From Acholoe squamosa (taxonomy: Eukaryota > Annelida > Polychaeta > Phyllodocida > Polynoidae), in the NCBI GenBank assembly GCA_949317995.1, contig OX439038.1, positions 66,799,576 to 66,863,575 on the forward strand: DNA of 64,000 bases, written 5' to 3'. Shown piece by piece: positions 43,823 through 56,987 of the stretch; position 1 is the stretch's first letter, and each line of letters starts with the position of its first letter. Below the pieces are notes generated by a model. That model saw only the letters and a list, made by a program, of their open reading frames with translations, ran no database searches and was not told the origin of the DNA. Made by a program: the position numbers and the translations under genes.

Positions 43823-46800
43823 GGTCGGAATAATACCTGGTGAGAATCCACTCTGTCCCACCCTACACACAAAACTATTGTTATGACTCATTAAGTAGCA
43901 CAGAGTGGCTTAAGTTAAGAGTATAATTATGACTTAATATAAGTTCAAAGGTATTGTAAATGTAGACTATCAGTCATCACACCTCCAGGTGAGGTTTCAC
44001 ACCTACAGGTGTGGGGAGTAACCCATGTATAGAGTGTCTTCTGACCCCTGTAGCTGCAAGTCTCACGAGAATGCATCTTAAGTAGGCCTGAGCTGGTAGC
44101 TGCAGTGCAGCACACCTGTATGGGCTGCCTGTACAGTACTAGCGACCACGGGAAGACTTGCAACATCGGTATAGGGTTATCATCCCGGGGTTATCACACA
44201 GGGATGTGTAATATGGCACTGTCTGGTTTAACCTACCGGGGTAGGAGACTTTCTGATCAACATGAAATAATATCTAGGTTATACCCATATTTTCAGACCA
44301 TGTCATTTTAAGGTTTTAGCACTTAATACATTAAAGGAGAGGGGGTAGATAGGGATTGATGCCTTCAAGTGTTGCAATGTTTAGAGTCGCCGCCTTTAAG
44401 TATGATACCCCCATGCAGTTATGTTGACTCGCCAGTACTCAATTTGCATCATTGTGACAAAAGGATTCTCACTATCAATATATTGTGCTACCTTTTAATG
44501 GCTGCAGACAACCTGTAGTTTTTTTTTTAGCTGACAGGAGAGTGCCATGTTCTCACGTCAGGTGTTCACCGCCACCAATAACATGTGATTCCATGAAGGC
44601 CGTCGTCATGGAGACAGCCTTAGATTTGTTTATTTTTATTTTTATTTCCTTGGAATACATTCCTTAAAATAGGCAGGCACTGGCCTCGGTTTTCTGAAGA
44701 CAAAGATAAAGATGGCGCCAAAACCACTTCTCCGGTTTCCTGATGAACTACTGTATGGGATGGGGACCCTTTGAGCGTTTAGGAGCACCCCACCCCTCCC
44801 TCCACCTCTTCAATAATAAATAACGGTATCTGTGGAAATCATGACCCTGACGGTGACCCATTTCGCCTTCAAAGATAATATTACTCTCCCTACATCCTAT
44901 CCACTGACCTTGTTTTTGGTAATAAAGACCCTTCCCATAATCTAGGGATCATATTTTATTGACGTTGATTTCTCTCTTTCCTTTCTTTTTTTCCTACCAG
45001 TTTTGTCACACTACTACACTAGCACATCATTTAGAAAAAAAGTGTTTTGGGTGGCTTAAGTAGATTCCTCTTCTGGGTCCTAGGGGTCACGATCCCCGTA
45101 GAAGAGAGAAGTGCAATATAAACTCTCTCTGATTGAATGTCGTATAGTTCTGTTGTGACCCTGTGAGCTGATCGTATTGATCATCTGGCTTCGTCCACCA
45201 AAGGTCCAATCTTCTGAATATATCCTGAAACATCCCAGTGCCTGTCACAAACATGACATGGCCATGTTCAAATGCATATACCCAGCTTTGCTGCGTGGGC
45301 CTACTCTGCCTAGTCACAGATCTGAGACCCTAATGACACTACGTTTTAGGGTCTCAGTGACCCCTGTACAAGTAGATGAGACTGACAGTGGTAGAACCGG
45401 AAGTGGCACATACTTTGTTTACATGTGCTTGGTTTGTACATTTACAAAGAGAATTGAACAAAATCATGAAAGTCGATTAATATTTTGGCATATTTCTAAA
45501 AGTTTTCAAAGAATTAAACCATAACTCCAGGTATTTTGTATGCTACATGAGATGGAAGTTTGCCGATTGAATTTCTGAAAATCCAACATGGCCGCTATGT
45601 TATTTCTAAAGAAAATAATGCCAGGATTTTTAAAATCTCATTTTCGGCAGGTAAAACATATCTCATCATAATGAAATTGATTGTGGTGCAACTTAAGGGT
45701 TCAAATTATCCAGAAATGCAAGATATGTTTAATTTAAACCAGAAATAAATGCAGGAGATTGCGCCGAATCTCAAGGCGCACCCAATCTCAAAAACTGAGG
45801 CCCCAGTACGCCCAACTCACAACAAGTATGTGAGTTGGGCGCCGATCCAACTAACTCTGCCTTGCTCTTCTCCGTTATTATGGAACATGTATATAAACTA
45901 ACATCTCACCAAGCATTTGGACTAGGGTTGGATTAACTGATCTAATTGTGGAAACCCAATTTAGGTACATTCTAACCCCCCCCCCCCAACCATTAACGTT
46001 GATCCATTTTCTCAGGCCACAAGAATCGCCATGAACCCATTTATACTGAATGATTACATTTCCTTTGTGGATGATAATAGATCTAAGGAAACTAACCCCA
46101 CGACCTCGCCCATCCCACACAGAGACTAGGAGTCCTGCTTGTAGGCCGTGGGTTATACCAGTAGGCCATTTCACAGGTTTACTGTGATGTATAGGGAATC
46201 CAGGATTTGGTTTGGTTTGGTTTAATTTTACCTCTACTTATTGTAATTGAGAGACTGGTTTATGGACACCGCCCTTTTTTTACTCAGTTTGGAAAGGTAT
46301 TTAAAAGCTGCTTGCCCGACACAGCAATGTCCCCATCCATGGATGACCGAATCTATGAGAGGAATGATTGAATCTATGAGGAGGGGTGAGGGAGAAAACC
46401 ACTCTACCAAGGATAGCAAGTGTTCTTTTATTTACCTGGTCCCATAGACAGGGCCAGACAAACCACAGCCTTTGATCACTCAGACGTGGTACACTGAGGG
46501 GCAATCCCATGACAAATGACAAGGTGTAGGCAAGGGCCCGCACATATGTACATCTGCTGCCCACACGCCCACTCCAAGCCACAAGAAATCCTGAGTTTGT
46601 TGCCTTTTACGAATCTGGTATGTACACTGGTAGAATAGAATGAGATTTTCTCCCGTGGACTCCCAATATAGATATTCTACTTGCCCTCGTCATGAAGGCC
46701 ACTCCACACAGGAGGCCTCATGGAACTGAGGGTGCTGTTCATACGCTGGTATTTTACACATACATGAATGGACTGTACTAAGAAATGGCTACAGGTGCGA

Positions 46801-48105
46801 CTTATAGGCTGTAATTTAAGCTGTGTTTTACGGTTGGTCTCAAAAGGGACATCTCCAATTCTGTGAATCTCCCATTGAAAGTGATTTCATTCGTGGCTAA
46901 TATTCACACCAGCCAAGTCTTGCATGGCAAGCCAGTGGCACCCTGGAGCATTGACCCCCCCCCCCACCCAACACACACACACCCAGGCAGGATGTGCAGG
47001 TAAGTGTAACAGGTGAGCTGTGTGGTGGTGTGTAGTCAGCATGTTAGTGTGCCTCCTCTGTGTGTCTGACACATGGTGTACAGGTGACTCACTTATAGTG
47101 GGGTTTATGATGATAACTCTACCCACATCAGGTATACATATCAAATCATGACATCTTTTATACTGGTAAACTTAACATGTCATACTACCATAATACTCTG
47201 TGTACTAGGGGAAGCAGGTAATGTGTTCTACATCAGGATTTTCTAATATTTAGGATTTTAATTTCTGATTCATGATTCCTAAAAGTCGATTATATTCTGT
47301 TGAGGTACAGAAAAGCTGTGTTGACGGGTTATATTTCAGAAAAAGATATCATGATCTCTAAATGTTGATGACTTTTTCTGATGAAGTATGACAGGATTTA
47401 TTTCAGAAATACATCTCATGATATCTAAGTGTAGATGAGATGGTTAAGGGAGCAGCAGACCGGAACTAATTGTGAAGGGCAGTTGGGGATTCTGGGTAAT
47501 AGACTTGCTAAGTACATTGTTTACTGGTGAATAACTTAATGACTATAATTGGACTTTGATTTTTTTATGACCATTATGAGCCCTATGCACATTGACAATA
47601 AAAGAGCAGGGCATTAGCAAGTCTAGGCCATTAAGACCGAGCCAAGTCCTATGAGGTTATGCTGAAACTCATAGAAGGTCCAGCAACGACCCATTCAATA
47701 GCTATGTTAATTCTGTACTGTCTAGGCTTTAAGAACAGTATCATGATTTTAGTGTTGCACTTGACTGGGTGTGGAAAAACTGATCTAGGTTCAATGGGTC
47801 TCTAAGGTTGAGGGTACCTAGAGCATATCGCTGGGTTACCTGAAGGTGCAATCTGATCATGAAAAAGGGGCTCAACACAGGGCCCTAACTGATGTATAGA
47901 GACGGCTTATCATATAATGATAATCCGTCAATAAGGCACGGCTTATATGCGAGGATTGACCCAGACTGAGCCTTTATGATATAGGGTCAGCGAAAGTCGG
48001 GGGTGCGCCCTATACCGACTTAGCGGGATTTATAGCATCCAATGAAATAGTCCCAACTATTCACTGTGGGCCTCTTATCGACAGGTAGTACCCATCTGAT
48101 AATTA
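43823..48105. other. No gene recognised
   Basis: Mixed sequence with short frames lacking family resemblance, a C-run with (AC)n near 46955-46983 and a degenerate CCGTAA-type piece at about 47935-48030 (AATAAGGCACGGCTTATATG). Confidence 0.35.
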
Positions 48106-48377
48106 GGCCACACCAAAAAAATAAGTTGGTCTATGGATTTTGGTTTGTTTTTTTTTTACGATTTTTTTTTTTACGTCCAATGTATTCCTTGCTGTAAAAG
48201 TGAGGCGAGCGAAAAATTTTTATTTAAAAAAAAAAAATTTGCCAAACATCACAAAGAAAACTTGTAGAAAGTGAAGTGAGCGGAATCCGTAGACAAGATT
48301 TCAAAGAAAAAAAAAGTTGTATTTCCGAAAATATGGAGAGGGAAATCCGTAGACCAACTTATTTTTTTGGTGTGGCC
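48106..48377. mobile_element. Harbinger-like MITE, family GGCCACACC, copy 2
   Basis: Same ends as the copy at 3757 (GGCCACACCAAAAAAATAAG and its complement), flanked by TTA on both sides. The interior resembles copy 1 in reverse order, as expected for a palindromic element. Confidence 0.8.
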
Positions 48378-48479
48378 TTATAGTGATAACCGCTGATAAG
48401 TAGCTTACACCCAATACCCAAGGATTGCTAACTGTAGAATGGGCCTGATTTTGGGGTGTGCCATACTAGTATTCCGGGG

Positions 48480-48636
48480 TAGCAGGATCCTTAGTGGGCG
48501 ACCCCTGCTTAATCTCGTACTTTGCAAGATAAGGACTGATAACAGCCAGTTGGATGGGTACCCGGAGTTGATGCACCCTTAAAAGTCTGCATTGAATAAA
48601 ACAAACTGCGTGATTGGTGAATAATGTATCCCGCTA
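48480..48636. mobile_element. Short dispersed element, TAGCGG family, copy 3
   Basis: TAGCAGGATCCTTAGTGGGC through ATGTATCCCGCTA, diverged from the other two but collinear (GCAAGATAAGGACTGATAAC shared with copy 2). Confidence 0.6.
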
Positions 48637-50418
48637 GGTCAGATTATGCAAGATGTACATGTATATGGTATTACGGTATGTGTCTGCAGGGATCCATATG
48701 GCATTATGATGTTTGATACTGTTTTCCTTTCCAGATTTCAGCGTCCTTGCAGCATCTAACTAACTGACAGAAACACCAGAATCCCACTTCCACTTTACCT
48801 CGGGTGGCGGCCAGGGTTGGTAACAACAAGATTGGAGGCGATCAGATGTCTATTGTACCTAAAAACCTTGATACTAGACTAGCAGCCTAAGTATGTGAAT
48901 GTACCCTAGGTGACCTCTGGTCTCACTTCCTGCTCTGGGTCACACTCACATACATGTACTTCACCACTGGATCACGTTGCACCGGCCATGTCCTCACTGA
49001 CCTTAACCCTTGGAAGGATGCATGATAGGCCTGACTATAGACTGGATGTGGTCCCCACTATTTTATTTTTTTTTATCAAATTCTTATTTATTTATATATA
49101 TATTTTTTTTTATTTATTTTATTTAAGTATCGCTATTCACTCGACATGATGCCTCAACAATGCATTGCTGGCGTGTAACTCACCAGTGCATCATGCTGGC
49201 CCTTTATGAATGTCTCAAGCCCCTACAGGTCGGTATGATGCATAAGTGTTGCCCTGGTGAGCAACTCCTCAGGGCTGCATTCATAGGCATCGTGCATTCG
49301 AGCATCATGTAACCCCTGAGTGTGGCCACCTCCAGCACCTACATAATGTTAACCCTATAATATATTCTGGCACAAGAAAACTGCCCTGCTCTCAAAAGGT
49401 AGAATTAGGACCATCTAGATCAATTTTATACCAGGACCGTCAGGATTTATGGAGGCTGACAAAGGGGAAACCACTAGTACATCATCGGGAGTCCGTTAAT
49501 GAATGCAGCAGCTTAGCCTTTAGAGGGCGGCATGATGGCTTCAGTTTCATGGTCATTTGTCTTTATGATGCACCAAGAACACACCGGCAATATACTAGTA
49601 CCCCCGCTGAATACCCTGGATATCCCCAACAGTGCCATATATACTCTTAAGCTCCTTTAAATATATGCTGAGATTTTACTGAACTTAGGTAGGTGTGCCA
49701 TAAAACCCTGAAATCAGGGTGCGCATTATATATATGAGGTGTGTCTTATATGTGAGGGATTGCGGTAGATCATACTGAAACTAAAGGAACCTGCCAATCA
49801 CACAGAGTCAACATGATGCATGAAGGCAGCAGCCGCGAGTTAATCACAAGCTGCTCTGAAGGACGGCATCATGACATTGAATGCACTGAGTAGCTCATAA
49901 AGGGTTCACACTAGTCAGGGGAGCTCCACAAAGGTATTGCTATCAACTCCAAGGTTATATGCCTCATAAATCAGGCCACAACAAGAGAAATGTGGCAAAG
50001 GCCACGGATAGGAGTTGCCACTCTGCGGCTGACGTATGACATCACAAATTGCGTCACAAGGTGACCGTGACGTCACTGACAAACCGAAAACATAATGGAG
50101 TTACTACGGTCACTGCGCTCCCGGCCGCTACGCGGCAAGCAACTCCAAAAAAATCACTCAAAGGTTTTGGTTCTTCCCTGGTGAGACTATGAATGAATTA
50201 TTTAAAACGACTGATCGTAATGAGGTACTGGTGGTAGCAGAACACATTCTACAAGCACCGGGAGGGGGTGGTAATAATAATTTTCAAATGGAGGCCCTTA
50301 AAAAGAGGATGTTCTATTTTTTAATTAAAATAAAAACAAACATTGGAAGTTGGAAGGGTGCTTCATTTTTAGTGTAACAAACTCCAGGGAAACTTATATG
50401 GGGGGTGGTGCCCTGAAC
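48637..50418. other. No gene recognised; AT-rich patch and CRE-like cluster
   Basis: It contains a T/A-only patch (49055-49130), several GTATGATGCAT / ATGATGCATG words resembling the 49-base minisatellite (49231, 49810), and a cluster of CRE/AP-1-like sites at 50029-50080 with a perfect TGACGTCA at 50068-50075. A 62-codon frame follows at 50189-50377 (MNELFKTTDRNEVLVVAEHI), with no known relative. Confidence 0.35.
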
Positions 50419-50620
50419 TTGTGTTATAAGTGAGGTGAGTGAGTGAGTAACAGATGTTTAACGCCATTTCGACAGCTAAGGTCATATTCATGGCGAGAAC
50501 TACATTACACAATTTCACAGAGGAATGTGTCAGTGCCCACGCATATGTGCACCACACACATCCTGAGGGGATAGGAAAGAGGAGAAATAGACCCTTTTAA
50601 GTGGGCTAGGGAGGCCCGTG
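50419..50620 (-). mobile_element. SINE-like element, copy 1
   Basis: On the - strand it ends AATGGCGTTAAACATCTGTT followed by ACTCACTCACTCAC. It is the inverted partner of 53928-54108 with shared GGATGTGTGTGGTGCACATA. The GGCGTTAAAC tail followed by short repeats is typical of metazoan SINEs that borrow a LINE 3' end. No clear Pol III boxes were seen. Confidence 0.6.
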
Positions 50621-53153
50621 TATAAGTGAGGTATTTGTTACATAGGACATTATGGAAATCAAAAAAAAAAATAGCTTTTTGTGTGGGCTTTAAAGCATAT
50701 GCGCATGTGGTGCATCATATTTTATGTAAATACTCGATGTTGTGTTAAACGTGCAGTTTTGCGGTGGTTTGGAAAACCTTGAAGTGTTTTGCAGCTTGAG
50801 TTGGAGGGCCATCTGTTTACATCGGTGTTTATTTGGGACATTTTACTTAAATGAAATATATATGTTCAAGGACCGGGGATGTATAGATTTATACATAACC
50901 CTAAAACGACTGGCTTACTGACAGTTGATACGAAGAAGTAAGCATACGTTTGTGGTCTGATTCTCTTCTTCTTGGAATACAGCCCCTTCGACTGATATAT
51001 AGGTTCTCTGAACATCACCTCCCTCCCTCTTGTGTAATGGTTAGACTGTTCTCACGAATTTGACCAAAGTTGACAGGAAACAGATATACAATGTAGCAGT
51101 ACCTATTGCTATGAGCGGTGCTAAGTGTATATTAAAATCAGCCTCACTACTTAAAATTGAATACCACCTCCCATTAGAGTCGTACAGTAGAATGATGAAA
51201 CATGCAAATTTTGGCCAAACTCGTGACATTCTACCAAAAACCTATATAGTATAAACGCCATTACTGGTAGTGGCTGAAATATGATAACAAGACCTTAAAG
51301 GAAAATCAAGAGTTAATAGGACATCTTTTGCTACACTTGTGTGGAAAGACAATGGAAAAGCACAGCTAATATTAGGCCTGTTTGGCCTACGAGTACAGAT
51401 ACAAGTCACAATGCCTATGTTTTTAGCTTCACACTCTCCAAACTCAGGGATGGTAAAACCAATTCCTGTAATGATTACTCACATGTACATCCTGAAACAA
51501 TCCTCTAAATCCCTCCATTGTTCTGCAATACATATTTACCATGAATAATGCAATTTCAGGTTAGTTCCTTGAGCAAATGTTCAGAAATGTTTTCAAAGTT
51601 CCCACCACCATGAACTGGAAGTAGAAATCATATCACAACAAACCTCCTTTAACCTAGGTACTCAGCCTGTAAGCAATAGGCATTGACAGTAACCAGCTTA
51701 GGCACATGCTCCCTGAGGCACTTCCAGTCAAAACAAAATGGTGGTGGATTTAAAAGTCAGGAAAGTGATACATTCAACTTGGATTCTGACCAGCCAGTAA
51801 TTCAAGGTAGTACCAGGCATTTATTTGATAATACCAAGACCTAGATTTATGTGTGGGGATGCCAACAGTATAAAGAGGGAAACTAAAAAGGGGACCAGCC
51901 ACACTTTACAGGCTCCTCAATTGTCAGCCCATTACCCAAACCAGAACCCAGAAAAGCTATTGTCTGGGTTCATAACAGAACTAGGCTAATATATCACATG
52001 TAGCTGTTGTAAGTCGATACGGTCCAGTGGGCACATACACCCTCCCCCATTCCCCAGGTTGTGAATGGTTTGAGTGGGTGTCAAGTGTGGCATAAGTGAG
52101 ATACACACCATGTTGGGCAGTGAAGCCAGTATGTTTACAAAAGGCTCTATGGCAGCCTGTTGTGAACATATTGAATACAGTGACCGACTCAGTGTATATC
52201 TACTACTATTATCGGCTCTCCACACTCATCTAGAAGTAGCAAAGCCAAATTGGGACTTTAATTGGGGAATCATTAGTTACAGTTCCAAGAACATGGAAAC
52301 CATCGGCTTCTGTGAAGTACATAATGATAATTCAGGTAACGATGTAATTCGTAGAAAGCAGCAGTAATAACATGATTACAGTTTAGCCATTTGCATTCAC
52401 GGAATGACTGAGAGAAGTGTGGTTTATGGCTTCTGCGATATCAAAAATCATTAGCCTATGACATATGCTGATGATGAGATAGCTGGACACAATTTATGTG
52501 AGCATACATGCGTGTCTGGTCCAAGAGCTACTGATGATTCGCTCTCTCCTACTCAATTGATCACATCCGTGTTGAAACACGCAATTTTGAATAAAAAACT
52601 TCCTGAGTACAAATATAAAATAAAAAAAACCCACAAAAACAAACAAAAAACACAAACAAGCATGACATTTACCGGCTATATTTTTCTTTATCAACCTGAC
52701 AATCACTGTGCTGTATGCCTATTACTAAATCAGAAAGCTGACCCTGACAGACACATTTTAGTGTCTTTTGTTACATTCATGAGCTGACACAATATAGTGG
52801 TTCTCCTGTTACCACAGACTTGACCCTGACAGAGACATTCAATGTAGTGTACCTCTTGTTGGTCCTATGAGCTGACCCTTACATCATTCCTGCAAACTCC
52901 AAATGAGAAAAAAAAAACCAGACTTCTGTGTTTTTTAAAGGAGGTAGGAGAATGTCAGTATAAGGGGCCATATATAGGCCAAATGAATGCATTCTGGTGG
53001 TGGTTGAGGATGTCTGATAACCTCTGTTTAGAATTTTACTTAGACCTCCCCCCCAACACACACACACATAATTGTTAAAATGAGATCTCATTGGAACTGA
53101 ATGAATCACAATATTCTCATAGGTGGATGTTTATAAAAAAAAAACCAAAAAAA

Positions 53154-53184
<31 letters not shown>

Positions 53185-53224
53185 AAAACAAAACCTGAGG
53201 AGTTTGCAGGTATGTTACAGACAC
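50621..53224. other. No gene recognised
   Basis: AT-rich; the short frames are without resemblance. An (ACA)n run occurs at about 53155-53190, and two outlying units of the next minisatellite at about 52735 and 52812. Confidence 0.35.
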
Positions 53225-53510
53225 AATGCAGAGTGTGTCTTTTGTTGGTCCCATGAGCTAGCCCTGACAGACACATTGTAGTGTGTCTCCTGCTACAAAC
53301 AGGATTTGACCCTTATCCATTGTACTGTGTCATCTATTACTACTGAGCTGACCCTGACGGACCCATTGTAGTGTGTTACCTATTACTGCAGAGCTGACCC
53401 TGACAGACACATTGTGGTGTGTCACCTATTACTGCAGAGCTGAGCCTGACAGACACATTGTGGTGTGTCACCTAATACTGCTGAGCTGAGCTGACCCTGA
53501 CAGAGAGGGA
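53225..53510. repeat. 46-base minisatellite (GAGCTGACCCTGACAGACAC)
   Basis: About six units of GAGCTGACCCTGACAGACAC, ATTGTGGTGTGTCACCTATT, ACTGCA, diverging leftwards. The cleanest period is 46 (53345, 53391, 53437). Confidence 0.8.
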
Positions 53511-53927
53511 GAGCAGCTCCTAAAGAAATGGTGTCATGAGCTCTAATAATAAACCTAATCATCACACTACCTTTCCAAGAGGTCTCTGGCGTTTGTTGAA
53601 GTCTATGTTTCTCTCATTTTATGATGTTTCTGCACCACTTTCATTTTGGCTCTCTTTTTCCACACAGCCATCAGAGCCGGAGATAACCACTAATGAGTGA
53701 ACGAGCACCAATTCACTAAGAGAGCCGGACATGCAGTTAAAGGTCTTGGTTGGGGAAGTGAGGCAGAGTGGCTAAGCAATACTACTGAAGTGTCAGCATG
53801 TTTAGTAGCACTGGTTATACAGCTGGGGGTTTATGAAAGGATATCAATCAAAAACCAGTCTAGTGTTTTATTTTAAATTAAAAAATGGATTTTAAACACC
53901 TATATTGGTATTAATGATTCTGGGCTT

Positions 53928-54108
53928 CCCTAGCCCACTTTAAAGGGTCTATTTGTCTCCTCTTTCCTATCCCCTCAGGATGTGTGTGGTGCACATATGC
54001 GGGGGCACCGGCACATTCCCCTGTGAAATTGTATATTGTATTCTCGCCATGAATATGACCTTAGCTGTTGAAATGGCGTTAAACATCTATTACTCACTCA
54101 CTATTAAT
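53928..54108 (+). mobile_element. SINE-like element, copy 2
   Basis: CCCTAGCCCACTTTAAAGGG through AATGGCGTTAAACATCTATT and ACTCACTCACT. Same family as the inverted copy at 50419. Confidence 0.6.
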
Positions 54109-54834
54109 GATTCTAGAAAAAAGAAAAGAAAAAAACATGTGCAAGACAACTGATATCTATCTATCTTAGTATGAAGCCATCCTTGTAAACCAAACATGAA
54201 ATTCAGATCAACATTAAAAGTGTCTAGTACTATTTGGAATGGTTTCTATCACTATAAGTATTTAAGAGCCCCAGTGCAGGTCACATTCATGTAATAAAGC
54301 TATTTACTGGTAATTCTTTCCTCTTGAGCATCAACAGGAATTTAATGGGTCTGGCAGGGAGGTCACTTTCCCCCATTACATTTGCTTTATGTAGGATTGT
54401 GGAATAGGATCAATATATCTCCATCTCTGGGAGCGTTAGTATAGGTACAGACACCCAGTGGCAGTCCCAATGCAAAGGTATATCCAATTTGTTGCTAATG
54501 CCCTTGCTATATTCCACTGACCAAGGTACATCTCGCTGCTGGCCGCAGAGCTCAGTGTTGCTGAAAACGTTTTATGAGCACAAACCAATCAATGTCAAGG
54601 GATCTTGCAGTGGTCATTCCCTTTAACACAGGTCATATTTACAAAAGAAAATCGACTTCATACCTTTAATATATCGTAAATCCTCACATTTATGTGGAGA
54701 TTGTTCTAGCTGTGCCTTATAGGACACTCCTGAATTCTGGATGCGCCTTATGGGCGAGTTTCTTAAGATTATAGATCAGTGTTAAACTTCCAAAACTATG
54801 AATCCAGGTGTGCCTCATAGTTTTTCCACGTTTA
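54109..54834. other. No gene recognised
   Basis: A weak CCGTAA-type palindrome may lie at about 54670-54830 (AAATCCTCACATTTATGTGG and TGCGCCTTATGG); otherwise nothing seen. Confidence 0.35.
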
Positions 54835-55275
54835 GGCCACACCAAATTAAAACATTGGTCTATGGATTTCCCGCTCCTGTTTTCTTAAATGAAAAATATT
54901 TTGTTAATGGATTCCGCCTGCATCATTTCCTGGAAATTTGATTTATTTTATTTTTTTTTTTTTTTGCAAAGTCCTTACAATATCAACCAATAAAGGTACA
55001 GCAACAGCAGACCACTCATTGGATAGGGAAAGGTCTCCAGAATTGCACATTCCAGTGTCTATGCTGCATTTAGAAGGCAAAATACATAAATTTGAGAAAA
55101 GGAGCCAAAAAAAAAAAAAAATCAAAAAAAAAAAAAATCGCCCTCTTCACATCTTTGATATTGAAAATCCATAGACAAATACATTTTTTTAGAAAAATAT
55201 AATAAAAATTTCGCCCTCCCGCTCCAGTTTTCAAAAATGAAAATCCATAGACCAATTATTTTATTTGGTGTGGCC
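54835..55275. mobile_element. Harbinger-like MITE, family GGCCACACC, copy 3
   Basis: The ends GGCCACACCAAATTAAAACA and TTTTATTTGGTGTGGCC carry GGTCTATGGATTT just inside, and TTA flanks both sides. It is longer than the other two copies and more diverged, with a block around 54965-55090 not seen in them. Confidence 0.75.
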
Positions 55276-55979
55276 TTAGATAGCTGAGATCACGCACTAT
55301 GGGACAAAGCCAAATCAGTAAGACCAGCCATTTAGATTTTACATAATTTTTTCACCAGTGTTCCATTGACATTTAGGTATAACTGCAGAATGACATATCA
55401 AGATGTATTGTTCTTTAATTAGGTGCCAAATCAGTCCAAAGCTCAGCCAAATTGGGTGCCAAACTTGTCTAAAGCTCGGCCCCCAACAAGCTCTGATGAC
55501 TAGCATATGGCCCAAAGATTGTTCAGAAATCTATCAATGTCAATCCTTTTTTTGCTAGGAAAGCCCAGCTGTCCTGAAACACACCTTTTATTAGGCTTCA
55601 TCAAAATCTTGTTCTAGTAAATCATTTTCCTGATATCTCACAAAGTACTTATACCACAAAAAGGCAATACTAGGAACAGTGGTTCCCAAGAACACTCATT
55701 TCAGACAGCGTATCAGGCCCTTGTGCCAACAAATAATTCTAGGAAGCGTACTGTCGCCTGCAGTCGCGCTGAACTCTATCGCTATATACTGAGTTCATAT
55801 GTAAGGTTTATTCTCTTTTAAACCATGGTCACACCTTTGAACAAAAGAATCACACTCTGAATATATCACATAACCTGGTGTATACAAATGTCTCCCATAT
55901 AAACTAGGTGTGACAAACCTGGACCATGGTTTAAAGCAGATAAACTATGGGTTTACCAGGTTAACCCATAGTTTATCTA

Positions 55980-56194
55980 ATACTTATAAGCTACACCCCC
56001 GTATAAGCCACACTCTGACTTAGAGAAGAAGCTATGGGCCGCACCTAAGAGCTGAAAATTGATGCTTTAGTACTATATGGTCAAATACCCTCCTATAAGC
56101 CACACCCTGACTTTGGTTTGGAGTGATCCTATAAGCCAAATTTTGATTTAGGATCTGGTATATGCCGCGGCTTATAAGAGAGAATTTACGGTAC
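55980..56194. mobile_element. Degenerate CCGTAA-type MITE
   Basis: TACTTATAAGCTACACCCCC to GGCTTATAAGAGAGAATTTACGGTA, with TATAAGCCACACCC words inside in both orientations. Confidence 0.5.
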
Positions 56195-56574
56195 CCTACT
56201 AGGGTACTGCCATAGATTTTGATCGGTGCAGAAAAATATAATCAAACATTGATAAACAGCCATCAGTCTAGGCATCTCCTATGAATTATGAAGTTAGTGC
56301 TGGGGGATTATTCCATTGGTTTAAAGCATATCCTGCTACTGGCCTTTTTAAACTTTTTGTGTCAGATCAGTAGTAATGCTGAAAGGGTGTCAGCACGCTT
56401 TAGCCTACGTTGAAAAGAAAGTTTTTTGCCAATCTGTATAACTATCTATGGCAGTATGGTTGAAATACGATAGTGTAATCTAAATGATAAGATACTTGTG
56501 ATATCCTTCAATCTCAACCGTCTCTTTATATTTCGTAGAAAATATACACACATGTAAATGAAACTACCGTAATC

Positions 56575-56782
56575 TCCCACGTAAAAGACGTGTTGCGCGT
56601 ATAGGACGCACCCCCTTCTTTCGCGTATAAGACGCACCTCTTAGGGTTCAATTTTGTAAATTTAGTACATTTCTATAGTAAAATTACCCCTCGTATAAGA
56701 CGCACCCCCAACTTGAGAGAAAGCTATAAGACTCCCCAGCATTTTGTTTGGCGTAGAGGAGTTTACGCGGGAGTTTACGGTA
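56575..56782. mobile_element. CCGTAA-type MITE, copy 3
   Basis: TACCGTAATCTCCCACGTAA to CGCGGGAGTTTACGGTA with TA at both edges; internal CGTATAAGACGCACC words. Closest to the copy at 8800. Confidence 0.75.
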
Positions 56783-56987
56783 TATCATGTTATGGGGGGG
56801 TGGGGGGGGTCAGGAATAAGGAGAGATAACTTTTGGTTTGTTTAGATATACAAGTGCTAATCTGTTGTAATCTGTTACAACCTGATATACCAGTAGATTA
56901 TCTCAGTATACAAATACACTGATATGGAGAATTGTTGAGCTAGCATTGCTGACTGCAAAGTTTTAGTGGCCCACGGCCAAAGTGGCC

